Shown in pieces: positions 22,682 through 33,388 of a stretch of DNA of 64,000 nt (the first letter of the stretch is position 1; every line of letters starts with the position of its first letter). Made by a program: the position numbers and the translations under genes. The notes under the pieces were generated by a model. That model did no database searches, was not told the DNA's origin, and was given only the letters and a program-made list of their open reading frames with translations. Source of the stretch: Gracilariopsis chorda (lineage: Eukaryota > Rhodophyta > Florideophyceae > Gracilariales > Gracilariaceae); the NCBI GenBank assembly GCA_003194525.1, contig NBIV01000089.1, positions 124,001-188,000 on the forward strand. The letters are read 5' to 3'.

Positions 22682-23638
22682 TGTGGAGCAACGCTTTCCC
22701 GTCGGTTGGGAGTTGTTCCTATTCATAGGAGTATCCACTGGTGGATTGGTTCGATACCTCATTTATGAGTTGATCCCTCGCAGGATAGCGCTGAGGTGGC
22801 ACTTGAGGGACCTGGACAGGTATTACTAGTAGCATTCTGGTGACAGATGGTACGCTGTATGCGTGTGGTAATTTCGGTTCCAATTTTGGATATTTAATTT
22901 TATGGTTATCGCCACTTTTGGCCCAGAAAGTGGGAACTCCACGTGTATGGACCTCAAGAGGTGTGCTCCAAATTAGTTAATTTATTTAGTTTATTGTGGT
23001 GCAACCCTACTTAGGTAATCACGGCTTCGCCGTCAGCACCACCAGTAAATGGCAACCTTGGTTCTCGTTCGAGAAATACTCTTTGCAGAGGAAGGCTCTG
23101 GTAAGAAAGGCCCTCGTAGGGATTACGACTCCTCGCGGAGAGTATTCACGAGTGGATTCCGTCTACCATCCCCTTGGGAACATTCAGGCGTCACTACTGC
23201 TACAGTATCACCGTGTTCGGTATTGGTTATTTGTTCCACTGTCAGTCTTGGATTCCGCCCCAGTATTGGGTTCTTCGTCGTAGTGTTTACCACATTCCCG
23301 TTTGGGATTCGTTCTTTATTTTGGTTCGCCCCGTCCCTGGGTCTGTTGCTGCGTGTTGCACGCCCCGTCGCCGGTTCTCTTGGGTTTTCCCTTTTTCCTT
23401 TTGCTTTCCTTCACAGGATATCGTGTCATTATACACTCACGTGTGTACCATCCGTCCTTGGAGTTTACCCTTTTTCTGGGCCATTCCCGAACCTCTGCAG
23501 GTATAGACAGAACCATGTTGGTCTTACAAGCCAGCCTTTACGTGGCGCAGAGGGCTCTCTCAACTGAGACACAATCCCATACGGAGCGAGGTCTCGAACA
23601 CCTTGAGGGTACTTCCCGCTTCCGGGTTTTGATCTACA
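22682..23638 (+). repeat. solo LTR nested in the hAT element
   Basis: 957 bp beginning TGTGGAGCAACGC, like the LTR starts of elements A-C, and ending in TCTACA. It is flanked by CTGTA (22677-22681) and CTGTG (23639-23643), a 5-bp duplication with one mismatch. Internal landmarks match the element A LTR: a TTTATTTA stretch followed by ACTTAG and a GC-rich hairpin at 22980-23045, GGTCTTACAAGCC at 23520, and GAGGGCTCT at 23549. Confidence 0.82.
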
Positions 23639-23674
23639 CTGTGAGGATCAACAGCTTCCGATTCCCCACAATCG

Positions 23675-26027
23675 CCATGTCCAACAAGCGTCAGCACGAA
23701 CGTGGAGGTTCCACAGATGCGCAGCTTGGCGAAATAACTGAACGAGAAGTCACTGCAAAGGAACTTGTGCAGCAGCCGCATAAAAAAAGGCGAAACTTTG
23801 CACTGTAGGCGGTGGTCGTGGGTCAAGTACCAAGACCTCGCTGTGGAGCACCCTTGCTTCTTCGGTTGAGAGCAACGGCAATTCATTTCACTTCTTCTGC
23901 AAAGTATGCGACGCCGAGAGAGCCATGAACGGAAATGTCTCGATGAGTAACATTGTCAAACACTATCGGACAACTCATCGCACTCTCTACGATGCGCTCA
24001 TGACTTTGGAACAATCAAACGCGACGGAAGTCACTATTAGATCTTGTATGGAACGTGAGAGAAAGCGAACCGTACAACGACGCAGCAACACAAGCATCGC
24101 TCGTTTTTTTGGCCCGCGGACCGGACAAGAAGCACGACACGTTGGAAATGATTCCTCGGGAAGCTCTCAAGATCTACCAAGCACTGTATTGCAAGCGATC
24201 GCCGTTCTTTTGTTCGCCTGCGCTACAGAAACCCCGTTTGAGCGAATGGCTTCCCCTTTGTTGCATGGTGTGGTCGACGTTTTCGGCGGGAGGGCGCAGT
24301 TCTCCAGCAAGGCTCAGGTGAACAAAGTACTTTATGACACGTATACCGCTATTTGCTGCATACTGAGGCGTTCTGTAACGAATGCTAATACGGGATCGAT
24401 CACGGTGGACGGCTGGGGCGCAGCGCTAAGAGCGCCGATTCTGGGCATGACTTGGCATTTCATCGATAGCAACTGGAAGATGCGCTGCGTTCCGATTGCC
24501 ATTCTTAACATGAGCACTGCCGTCAAGACTGGCCAGCAAATGAGATGCGTCATCGAAGAAGTGCTGGAACAGAGTCCCATCGTCGGCTCCGACGACATAC
24601 GTGTGTACACAGCGACAAGCGACAACGAAGCGGCGACTGCCCTCGCGGTGGATCTGCTCAGTAATTTCGTCGGCTCCGTTCGGTGCGTAGTGCATACTCT
24701 GGCAATGGCTGTGAATGACGTCTTTGAAGACGGAACGGTGTGGAGCAAGTACTTGCAGCATGTTAACAAGGTGACAACCTGTTTTAATCATCACCAGAAA
24801 GCAGCACAGCTGCTCTCCCTCAAGCAAATGGATGAAGGCAACACTCAGGACCGCATACAGAGGTTGCAGCATGATATAACGACTCGTTGGAACTCCCGAT
24901 TTGCGGCCATGTCCGTTTATTTGTGTCGAATCGGTACAATCAATGCTGTAGTACATGAGCTAAACATCAGCTCAGAAGACGTTCCCTCACTCACCACCGA
25001 ACAGCAGGATGTTCTCGCGGAGTTTATTGCGGTTCTGGCTGAGATACGACGAGTCGCTCGGCAACTCGAAGAGGACCGAAAGGTAACAATTTCCCGTGCC
25101 TCGAGATTGCTACCGGAGGTGTATGAGACGCTTCTGATCATGGTGGGTGACATGCTGCCTAGTAGTGCTATGGCTGTGGAAGGGACGCCTGGAGGGGCAG
25201 TACTGGATGAAGAAGACAGTATTCTCGATGTTCATGCGTTGCAGTGTCGTCCAAGCCCGGCTCATGCCGACCGTGAGCGTGACGAGGCCCGCCAGATTCG
25301 GCTGCGGAAAACGCACCCGAAAGCCCTGGCCATCAAACTAGCAGATCGCATCGGACATCGCCTTGGCGATGTTTGGAAAAAAGTTGACGTTGAGTCGGCA
25401 ATGTGGGCTCCGAATGACCATGAAGCGACTGAACCTGACCGCGAGATTTTCCGCCCCAGACGGGTCTTGCTATTCCACGTGGCAGCTGTTCTCGACATTA
25501 ATGAATGCTGTCTGGACTTCATCAAGGCGGACGACTCTGCACGAGAGTCATACATGAAAGTTTTACATGGTGCTCTCGTTCGCGAAGCAGCCGAGCTTGA
25601 CAGCTCTTTGGCAGCCAATTCGCAAGATCTCGAAGTTGTTTTTGGTCTCTTTCACAAGGGTATGCGTGATACACTTACTACTGCGGGAAGGAGGGAACCG
25701 TCTGCAGCACTGTCTTTCTGGAATGAAGCAAATTACGGGTCCGCTCTCATTAGCCCGGTGCCCTTCAATACAATCGCGAGAGCTGCATTGTCGGCCCAGG
25801 CCTTCTCCGCTCCAGCAGAACGACTCTTTAGTGATCTCGGTCGTGCAGAGGGCAACCAAGCACAGTCGCTGCTGTCCAGTACCCTCGAAATGATGGAGAT
25901 GGTACGCGTTTATGTTGCAAATGAGCTCAAGGATATTCGTCTGCCCCAGAGCGGTCGCCTGCAGCACCATGCCGAGGCGTTCAAGCGTTTGGCACACGTT
26001 GTGGCGCGCGAGATACGCAACAATTAG
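23675..26027 (+). pseudogene. hAT transposase with BED zinc finger, one frameshift
   Basis: DNA transposase of the hAT superfamily. The open part from ATG 23925 is 700 codons, but the BED zinc finger begins upstream of that ATG (C-x2-C at about 23892-23905, then H-x5-H at about 23953-23973), so the true start is probably ATG 23675. A run of seven A near 23783-23789 puts the two pieces out of frame by one; an unannotated intron is the alternative. The RNase H-like core lies in the middle. The C-terminal dimerisation domain shows FSAPAERLFSDLG (about 25800-25840) and LLSSTLEMMEMVRVY. The large open frame suggests fairly recent activity. Confidence 0.85.
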
Positions 26028-26364
26028 AGATGACTTTATTGTGACTATAAATGACTGACTACGGGTAAAAAGGGGCTGACTACTGACTTCGACAGCCCTG
26101 AAAAAAGTAGTCACAAATACGGCCCTGCATATACCCCGTCGTCCTTCACGGTTTTGGACAGTCGAATCAATGAGGAATGTTATGTACTGTTGCATAGTAC
26201 TGCAAAAGATGATGGTGGAAGAAGGACTGACTGAGGAAGAGATGATGCGGTCAGATTCACATCAGTTTCTCCACCAAGTGATAGTTCATGTTGGACCTCC
26301 AGTATGGGCTGATAGAAATGGCCATGGGATTGAAGGCTCGATAGCAGGTGTAGGAGAATGACCA

Positions 26365-27117
26365 TTGGCCAAATGCAGTGGTGAGGTAACCATGGGGCTG
26401 GGCTGGCAGAGGTCAGAACATTGCTGGCCGAAATGTTCCACGTCGCCAAGCTGGATGCCTATGCTGGAGATACGAGGGGACAGTGCGAGTGCCAAAGCAC
26501 TGTGGCCATAGGTTTTATTATGTAGCTAATTTTATTTAGTTTTTTAGGATAGTGTCCGGAGGTCAGAGCGCCTCGCCAGCTATATAGGCTGGCTCGAGTG
26601 CCGCCGATCTCTGAAGTGTACAGATAAGCACCCTCACCGTCTTCTTGCCGCCATATGCAGCCAGTAGTACTCCAAAGGCCTCAAAGCCATCGCTACCATT
26701 CTCGCGACCTGTAGGGACTTGAGATAGTGCCCGGCCATTGCGTCTCGCTGCCAGTTGGTGCCTGCGTCACTAGTAGACCCAGTGGATTGTCACCCCAGTG
26801 GCTGGCTCTCTGCCGCTACTACCCCCTAGTAGACTACTACCCCAGTTGGCGAAAAGAAGTAGTATTCTACTACAGCAGGACTATGTCAGGGAGAGCAGTT
26901 TCTCAAAGATAAGGCCAGGCAGAGGACTCTACAGCACGATGTAATTGAACATTTATGGGGACTGAAGGGAAATGCATGAATTGAATGATCTCAACAGGGA
27001 AATGTAATCTGAAGTCTAGACGCCGGGCGACCGCAGCCTGAGAAATGCTGGGCTCGCACGAGGGCGTGAGACTTCCGTTTCCTGCACTCTCAGTCCAAAC
27101 ATATTATCATAAACGTT
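26365..27117. other. no gene seen
   Basis: Contains degraded repeat-like sequence rich in CCCAGTGG/CTAGTAGAC words (26760-26890), but no supported gene. Confidence 0.4.
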
Positions 27118-28226
27118 CTAATCTCCCGAGTTCATCTTTCGCTCTGCAGAAATGGGTGCAATTGTGTCCGATGGGTTAAAAGACGTGACAAATTCATTAC
27201 AACTTCTTTTTAATGCTCGCTCCTTTTTCCTCTCTTCTTCCTTCAGGTTCTCGAGCATGCGCTTTCGTGAAATGCGAAAGAACTCCACCGCTTCTGGGCT
27301 AATATCAGCCGAAGCAGTGAACAATGCGATGTCATTGTGCCTTTGAATTTCTGCAGCGCGTTTCTGCTGGAAAGCTAGCGCCTCTTTGGCCAACCTGAAC
27401 TTCTTTTCATTGTGCTTTTGCTTCATGAACTCGACTTTTGCTGCCTTTCTTCCCTTTGGACGTTCGTTTTCCGCAGAAATAAGTGGCAAATCAGCATGCT
27501 TGTGGCCGTTACAGTCCTCTGCTTCCTTTGCCAAGTCAAACTTGCTCTCTTTGGAGCTTTTCTGCGAGACAGCCTGTTCGCTATGCATGTCAGTCGAAAA
27601 TTCGGGTGGGTGCGTAAAACCTCCCAAGCTCCGGTGAACTAAAAGGGCTCCCCAGCATCATCTGTAGGAGATGTCATTCTGATCCCATTGAAATGTGCCG
27701 TAGCCATCCAAATCTTGTCTGCTTCGTTGTATTCTGATGGATCAAGTCGCATTACGCGCGCGTAGCATCCAGAGAAAAGAGTACACTTGGGTATTAGAAG
27801 CTTAACGCGATCTCGAATGGACTCGTTGGATCGGTTGATGCGGTTTGCGGGCTTAAATATATCGTTTTAGAGCTTCGCTATGCTGTCAAAGAAGAGCTTT
27901 TTCTTGCGATCTGTTTCCAAGATAGAATCCTCGGAGGTTTCAATTTAGGCTTTGGCCACTGCCGTGTCTTTTTGCGAAGAATAGCTTGAACCTCTAGTAG
28001 AAGGTTCTTTGTTTCCATTTTGTGACTTTTTGTCTTTTAACTGGTTCATAGTGTGGTTGAAGGCGTCTGTTTGGGCAACGTTCGAAGAGATCTGAGACCA
28101 GGAAGCAGGGTGCTTCGGTTTGTTGCCGCCAAGATGAATTCTTCTTACCCAATGAGGTCTTTGCACGTGGATACTCATTTGCTTCAAAAATTTTGAACAA
28201 GTTCGGACTACCCAAGCAAATGGCAA
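27118..28226 (-). pseudogene. Myb/SANT-like second ORF of a Harbinger element, broken
   Basis: The minus strand carries fragments of the DNA-binding accessory protein that plant and algal PIF/Harbinger elements encode beside the transposase. 28226-27945 holds a W-rich start and serine/lysine segment. The segment 27940-27640 continues in other frames, with stops. 27627-27118 (169 codons) ends with the conserved basic block RPKGRKAAKVEFMKQKHNEK and a long charged helix. The R-P-x-G-x-K-x-A-K motif is characteristic of these NAM-associated/Myb-like proteins. A GGAGATGCTCT motif near 28340 may be part of an element end. It may belong to the 21.6-26.2 kb transposase (inference). Confidence 0.6.
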
Positions 28227-29285
28227 GCATTTGGCTCAGAAATCTGAACCTGTTCAAAGTTTTGCTCTCTTTTAAGTCCCATTGGAGATGAACTTTGGAG
28301 CAAACTACATGTTTACTGTTTTGCTTAGTCCCGGTGGAGATGCTCTAAGCAAATGGCGGTACAGCTCGTTTGCAGGAGTATACAATTAGCTGAATCTACA
28401 CCTGCGTTGGAATGTTCATCGCTGCTAATACAATCTCAACAGGGGCAATATTCAGCCTTGCAGGTACAATTTTGTACGTGTCATTGCTCAACTATTTCAG
28501 CATGATCTGTTATCCACGATTATCTTAATTTCCAGAAATTTATGCGTATAAAACAGAAAGAATGAAAACGGAATGTCAACTTGTCGACAAAGATGTATCC
28601 TTATGAGGCTGGCAGATAGGAGACGCCGACTGACGTGCAAAGCAACTGTCAACAGTTAGAAAAACGGCGGGAGTGGTACGGTTTGATGAAGGTTTTGGTG
28701 GATTGATGTGTCAAAAAATAAAGGATTGGCTTAAAAACATTAGGGTGGTTTTTGGACGTAGCAAAATTTCAGAGGGACCCACCTCCTGACACGTACACCA
28801 TCTTTGGTGAATGCTGGTTTGTTTTCCCTAGATCACAACATGTTCTCATCTGCAATAGTCCATTTCCATCTTTTGGGGGTCCGATTCAATTTTCTAGCTT
28901 TCAACTCGTAATTCCTACCTTAATGTGATTTTAGAAGGCCCCGTGCGAAGAAGGGAATTCTTGGAAAGTGAAGCACTTAGTCTTACTAATTATAGTCTAC
29001 TACATTAGAAATTGATAAGTTGCAATTATCCCTCTTTCTAAGTCGACTTAGTAAAACGAATGATTAGAGTGCAATGTTGTTTACTTTGACCTTTGCTCGT
29101 GAGGGACGTCAGCGCTCTTCTATAGTCCGGGCTGGCGGAGGGAGGAGAGAGACGGAGTGCCTACGATCGCAGCGGGGTCCTTATATACAACTTTTTACTG
29201 TAGTGCTTAGGAGACTCCTCTAATAAATGTAGTTTTGTGTAACTAAAATTAAAAGTGCAACCTATTACAGAATATGTCCTAGCAC
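28227..29285. other. intergenic, no gene seen
   Basis: A/T-rich sequence upstream of the AIF-like gene with no reading frame above chance. It would hold that gene's promoter, but no motif stands out. Confidence 0.4.
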
Positions 29286-29435
29286 ATGATCACAATTCAT
29301 GACACAACAAGCCGCGTGCGCCACGCCGCCCACGTGCACACGCGTCCACGCCGCGCTGCCGTCGCGCTCCCGCGCGTCCCCTCACGTCCGCGCCGCCCCG
29401 CGCCGCCCCACCGTTGGCCGCCCGCACCCGCGCCG

Positions 29436-31208
29436 ATGGCGACGACGCAGCACACGCGCGCGCTGCGCGCGCTGTTCACCGCCGCTGGCGCCGCTGGCGC
29501 CGCCGCCGCCGCAGCCGCAGCGGCGAGCCGCCCCGCGCGCGCCGACTCCGCCGCCCCGGACGCGCCCGACCAACCGCGTCTCCGCGCGCTGCTCGCGCGC
29601 GCCGCCGCCGCCTCCGCCGCGTCGCGCGCGCCGCCGGCCGCACCGCCGCCGCACTCGCCGCCGCCGCTCTCCGCGCCCGAGCGCTCGCGCGCGCGCTCCG
29701 CGCTGCAGCGCTACTACGCGCTGTCCGACGCCGCGCTGTCCGACGCCGCGCTGCCGCTCGCCGCCGAGAACAAGTCGCGCCGCGTGCCGGCGCACGTCGT
29801 GTTCCGCCGCCTTCCGCCGCACGTGGCCGCGCCCATCGCCGCCAAGTTCCTCGTCGTGGGCGGCGGCACGGCCGCGTGGTCCGCCATTCAGGCGCTGGTG
29901 CGCGCCGACGGCGTGCAGCCGCACCAGATCGTGCTCGTCGCGGAGGAGCCCTACTGGCCGTACAATCGCACCATGCTCTCAAAGGAGCTGTGGCGCAGCG
30001 ACATCGTCGACCACGCCCCCCTTCCGGACCCGCCCTCCGTCGAGTACGCCTACAAACATGTGGCGCCGCCCGCCCACATCGCCGTCGTTAACTCAACCGC
30101 CGTCTTCCTCGACCCGGACCAAAAGTACGTTCGAACCAAGTCGGGCGTGCACATCGCCTACGACAAACTGCTGCTGGCTACGGGCGCAACGCCGCGCCAC
30201 GCCACGTCTGTCGCGCCCGTGCTGCGCCACCCGTCCATTCAGCCGTACCTGTCAACCTTCCGCACCTTTTCCGACTACCGCGCGCTGCGACAAACCATAA
30301 CCTCCCGCCAGCAGCCCGTGGTCGTCATTGGCGGTGGCTTCCTGGGCACCGAACTGGCGCTCGCACTCACCGCCGTTTCAGACAACGTTACGCTCGTCGT
30401 CTCGGAGGCAGGCGTCTTGTTCCGCGTGCTGCCTCGCTACCTGTGCCACTTCCTGGCCGCCAAACTGGAGAACGCCGGCGTCAGAGTGCTGCGCAGCGCC
30501 TTTGTAAGCGATGCGTCCGAGAAGGACGGCCACGTTACGCTCCAAATAGACAGCACCGACCAACCACAACCAACCTCCATTACCACGTCGCACATCATCG
30601 CCGCCGTGGGCGTGGACCCGTGCACGCAGCTGGCCAAGACGGCGGGCCTGGAAATTGACCGCCACGATCACGGCGTGCGCGTCAATGATTTCATGATGGT
30701 GGAGCCGGACGTATACGCCGCCGGCGACGTGGCGTCCTTCCACGACCGCTCTCTGGGCCGCCGCCGCGTGGAGCATTGGGATCACGCAGTGGTCAGCGGC
30801 CGCATTGCCGCCGCCAACATGGCCGGCGCGAGGGAGCGCTACGCACTGCAGTCCATGTTCTGGAGCGACCTGCCCGCTGTGGACGTGTCGTTCACGGCGG
30901 TGGGGCTGGTGGACTCGCGGCTGGACACTGTGGCCGTGTGGAACTTGGAGGAGGAGGCGGTGCGCGACGCGCCGTCCATCAACCGCTTTGCGGACGGCGT
31001 CGTGTACTACTTGGAGCGCTCGGAGATTGTGGGCGTGGTGCTGTGGAATGCGCCCAAGGGCGCCGCCGGCCTGAGAAGGGCGAGGGCGCTGGTGGACGCG
31101 AAGACGTGCGTGCGCGGCTTGGACGAGCGCACTCTGGCGGCGCTTGTCAATCTGCGGGAGGGGCGCTTCCGCGAGTGCGTGCGCACGGCGCGGGACGCGC
31201 CGCTGTGA
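29436..31208 (+). CDS. apoptosis-inducing-factor-like FAD/NADH oxidoreductase
   Basis: Flavoprotein of the AIF (AIFM1) type, in known systems a mitochondrial NADH oxidoreductase supporting respiratory complex assembly. Numbered from ATG 29436 (590 residues): a low-complexity Ala/Pro/Arg-rich leader of about 110 residues, compatible with an organelle-targeting peptide; FAD-binding FLVVGGGTAAWSA at about 138-150; LLLATGATPRH at about 245-255; a second Rossmann motif VVVIGGGFLGTE at about 295-306 for NADH; DVYAAGDVAS at about 425-434 contacting FAD; EHWDHAVVSGR; and an AIF-type C-terminal domain with SMFWSDLP. The frame is open up to 29286, so an ATG there would add 50 residues; I prefer 29436 because the leader then begins MATTQHTRALRALF. 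The leader region is extremely GC-rich. No introns. Confidence 0.88.
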   Translation: MATTQHTRALRALFTAAGAAGAAAAAAAAASRPARADSAAPDAPDQPRLRALLARAAAASAASRAPPAAPPPHSPPPLSAPERSRARSALQRYYALSDAALSDAALPLAAENKSRRVPAHVVFRRLPPHVAAPIAAKFLVVGGGTAAWSAIQALVRADGVQPHQIVLVAEEPYWPYNRTMLSKELWRSDIVDHAPLPDPPSVEYAYKHVAPPAHIAVVNSTAVFLDPDQKYVRTKSGVHIAYDKLLLATGATPRHATSVAPVLRHPSIQPYLSTFRTFSDYRALRQTITSRQQPVVVIGGGFLGTELALALTAVSDNVTLVVSEAGVLFRVLPRYLCHFLAAKLENAGVRVLRSAFVSDASEKDGHVTLQIDSTDQPQPTSITTSHIIAAVGVDPCTQLAKTAGLEIDRHDHGVRVNDFMMVEPDVYAAGDVASFHDRSLGRRRVEHWDHAVVSGRIAAANMAGARERYALQSMFWSDLPAVDVSFTAVGLVDSRLDTVAVWNLEEEAVRDAPSINRFADGVVYYLERSEIVGVVLWNAPKGAAGLRRARALVDAKTCVRGLDERTLAALVNLREGRFRECVRTARDAPL

Positions 31209-31235
31209 CACGCCGTGAAAGCAACTGCGTCTCTT

Positions 31236-31285
31236 TGCTGCTGCTGCTGCTGCTGCTGCCGCTGCTGCCGCTGCCGCTGCCGCCT
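31236..31285 (+). repeat. (CTG/CCG) trinucleotide tract
   Basis: Interrupted run of CTG and CCG triplets 25-30 bp after the stop of the AIF-like gene, probably within its 3' untranslated region. Confidence 0.9.
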
Positions 31286-31507
31286 GCGCCTGCTCCGTTT
31301 GTAGTACAAACTTTGTACGTGTGCCGGACGGCGCCAACTTGCGTGCAGTGCGCACCGCAATGAATGCTGCCGCCGCTCTCTCTGTAGTAAAAAGTGTTGA
31401 ACCGACGTCTTTTAATGCACGAGTACACACAACCGTGCCGTTTGCTGTACTGCATTGTCCATAGCACAAGCAAGTGTGTTCCGCTCGCCTCCCAAACTCA
31501 TTCCTAC

Positions 31508-31564
31508 GCCCCTGTGGGGCACAGCGATCACGCATCACGCGTGATCGCTGTGCCCCACAGGGGC
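31508..31564. repeat. perfect 26-bp inverted repeat, 5-nt loop
   Basis: Arms 31508-31533 and 31539-31564 are exact reverse complements (starting GCCCCTGTGGGGCACAG), separated by ATCAC. RNA from either strand would form a very stable hairpin. Confidence 0.95.
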
Positions 31565-32466
31565 TTGCGTGTGTCCCTCAGCTCTCACTCAGCGCCTCTT
31601 TCCTTTTCCCTTCCGCTTCTGGGGTAGCGCGCTTTGGTTTTGATTCATTGTCAATCAGCAGCTGCTCCACCTCGTCAACATTCACACACACAACGTGCTG
31701 GCAGTCGTTCAACCGTCTGTTGTACTGTATCGCTCCCAAGGGTTACTCGAAGCCAACTGTTGTCTGGCCGGCCTCCTCCGGCCTGAAAATGATTGTACGT
31801 GGGGGTAATGAAAGCTCCATACCTGGAGAGCGTGTGTCTTGCACTTCCAATGCACAGCACGAAACACGCAACTGGGGAAGCGCGGCGCCAAGCACCAAAT
31901 TTGCAACCACCACGCGCGCAAGTGGCTGCTGCTGCATCCACACAAACACGGCAGGTGCACTGGCTGTGACGCTTCTCACGTGCTGCCCTTTGGGCCGTGT
32001 TCTTAACGTGGGTGAACGCCTGCGCGATCGTTCATTGATTGGTAGTGTGATAACCAAAACCACTTGTAGGCCACAAGTCCGGTGTGAATCATGGCAGTGA
32101 CCCCCATGACAACGCACATATACACCACAGGCAGAAAGCACATGCCGTGAACGACCGACCATGCGCATGAGCACGTCCGTCAACGGTTCGATATCGAACA
32201 AATTATTGAATTATTGTACCGTTTGAACGGAAAACGGTTTCACCCTCTGCCAACGGTCCCCTACAGGTTACAACTTGCAACTTACAACGCCAAACTCCAT
32301 CCAATGCATCAGCACCCTCATCTCATCAGCCTTGGCATGATGAGCCTCATCATCCACACAGCGCGTGCCTGGCTGAGGGGCTGAGCGAATATCATGCCAC
32401 TATCAATTCTACGTACTATGCTTGTTCCTGCGCTGCTTCTTCTTTTTACTGTGCGTCCTCTCTCTG

Positions 32467-32656
32467 TTTACGAACGAGTAACATCAATTCTATGTTAGCC
32501 CGGGGGTTTGCTAAGGACCCCTACAACCTATAACGCGTTCTTCGTACGATAGCTATTAGCTACAACCCGGAGTCGTGCTACACACACTGGGTTACTACTA
32601 TACTAAGAATGCATTAGGTGTCTAGGCGTGTTCAACCGCAGAATCGTTTCGTTTCC
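32467..32656 (+). repeat. dispersed repeat, copy 1 (possible LTR)
   Basis: About 190 bp sharing GGGGGTTTGCTAAG, a CTACAACC block, CGTGCTACAC-CACTGGG and TTCAACCGC-GAA-CGTTTCGTTT with 35347-35539 in the same order and orientation. Confidence 0.7.
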
Positions 32657-33290
32657 GAGGACTGTTGCCTTCTTCATTCCACCATTTCATTCAACCTCTA
32701 GAGGTCCTCGGGTAAGGGGCACACCACGACAAGGCGATTCGCATGTACCACGTTGGCCGCCAAGAAACCATTGACGACATCCTTTCCGCCCAATCCTCAT
32801 TTCAGCGGCAAGATCGGGGGTAAGAACCGGCGCGTAACCTGCTGCGGCGTCTGATCCAAGTGTAGATCCTCCGAGAAAACCCTGGAAAAAACCCTGGTCC
32901 AGAGGCTCCTTTGGAGCTCTTCCTTCGAGGGAAAAATTCAGGGAAACAGCGGCTGGATCTTCTTCCGGTAGCGGGCCCGTGACCGACTGCGTACGTGCAG
33001 TTACGCGGGTGACTTTTCAAGACTATTCACCCAGGTCCGCGAGGGCAACTGGCAAGCTGACCGGTTGCTTGGGCGAGTTTAACGACCTCCCGGGTCGCAC
33101 TGTGCGTCCAATATGCCTCATTACGGCGTATTCATAGTGCTTTCTTATGAGAAAATCCTCTCCCTCCCAACAAAAGTCTCACAACTTCTTTGGCCACTGG
33201 CGGACTATCTCCGCCAAACTCTTTTTCCTCTTCGTTCTGCTGGCGGCAGGAAGCTTGCGTCTCCAACATTCCGTCCGTTCGGCACAGCGA
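32657..33290. other. no gene seen
   Basis: Downstream of repeat copy 1. Short frames on both strands lack recognisable motifs. Confidence 0.4.
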
Positions 33291-33388
33291 AGCACAAAGG
33301 GCTCAGCACAAAGGGCTCAGCACAAAGGGCTCAGCATAAAGGGCTCAGCACAAAGGGCTCAGCATAAAGGGCTCAGCACAAAGGGCTC
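33291..33388 (+). repeat. 14-bp minisatellite, seven units
   Basis: Seven head-to-tail copies of AGCACAAAGGGCTC (two carry AGCATAAAGGGCTC), followed by a partial unit. The short frames crossing it are repeat artefacts. Confidence 0.95.

Larger units (their letters stand above)
22397..26127 (+). mobile_element. hAT element with terminal repeats and 8-bp duplication
   Basis: A 3731-bp element. The left end CAGGCCCGTACATGTGACT mirrors the right end, read inward as CAGGGCCGTATTTGTGACT. The flanks CATATAAC (22389-22396) and CATATACC (26128-26135) form an 8-bp target duplication with one mismatch, as expected for hAT. Sub-terminal GACTGACTGACTAC-type repeats occur at both ends. It contains one hAT transposase gene and, in its 5' untranslated part, a nested solo LTR. 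Confidence 0.92.
21650..26230 (+). pseudogene. PIF/Harbinger transposase remnant, interrupted by hAT element
   Basis: The left part (about 21650-22396) encodes the Harbinger DDE nuclease: GFSSEQKVTAALRLLAYG, then GFPGLIGSNDCSKW (first Asp region), WIWHAFFGTLGS and a degraded third block reading RAFGVLQGRWH just before the insertion. After the 3.7-kb hAT insertion the sequence resumes at 26128 with PRRPSRFWTV and VMYCCIVLQKMMVEEG, the usual C-terminal end of the same family. In-frame stops occur at about 21998 and 22293, and reading frames change. Ends of the element were not identified. It is older than, and host to, the hAT insertion. Confidence 0.85.

Noticed and set aside
29299-30300. 333-codon plus-strand frame overlapping the AIF-like gene in another frame
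   Set aside because: Pro/Arg/Ser-only composition; out-of-frame reading of the same GC-rich codons.
30378-31538. 386-codon minus-strand frame over the AIF-like gene
   Set aside because: Shadow of a GC-rich coding strand plus a trinucleotide tract (poly-Ala). No motif.
31743-32201. Minus-strand 152-codon frame with a hydrophobic stretch in an alternative frame
   Set aside because: A putative intron could join frames, but no domain, leader or confirmed splice pattern supports a gene.
33291-33388. CRISPR-like tandem array
   Set aside because: Units are contiguous 14-mers without spacers, in a eukaryotic setting.
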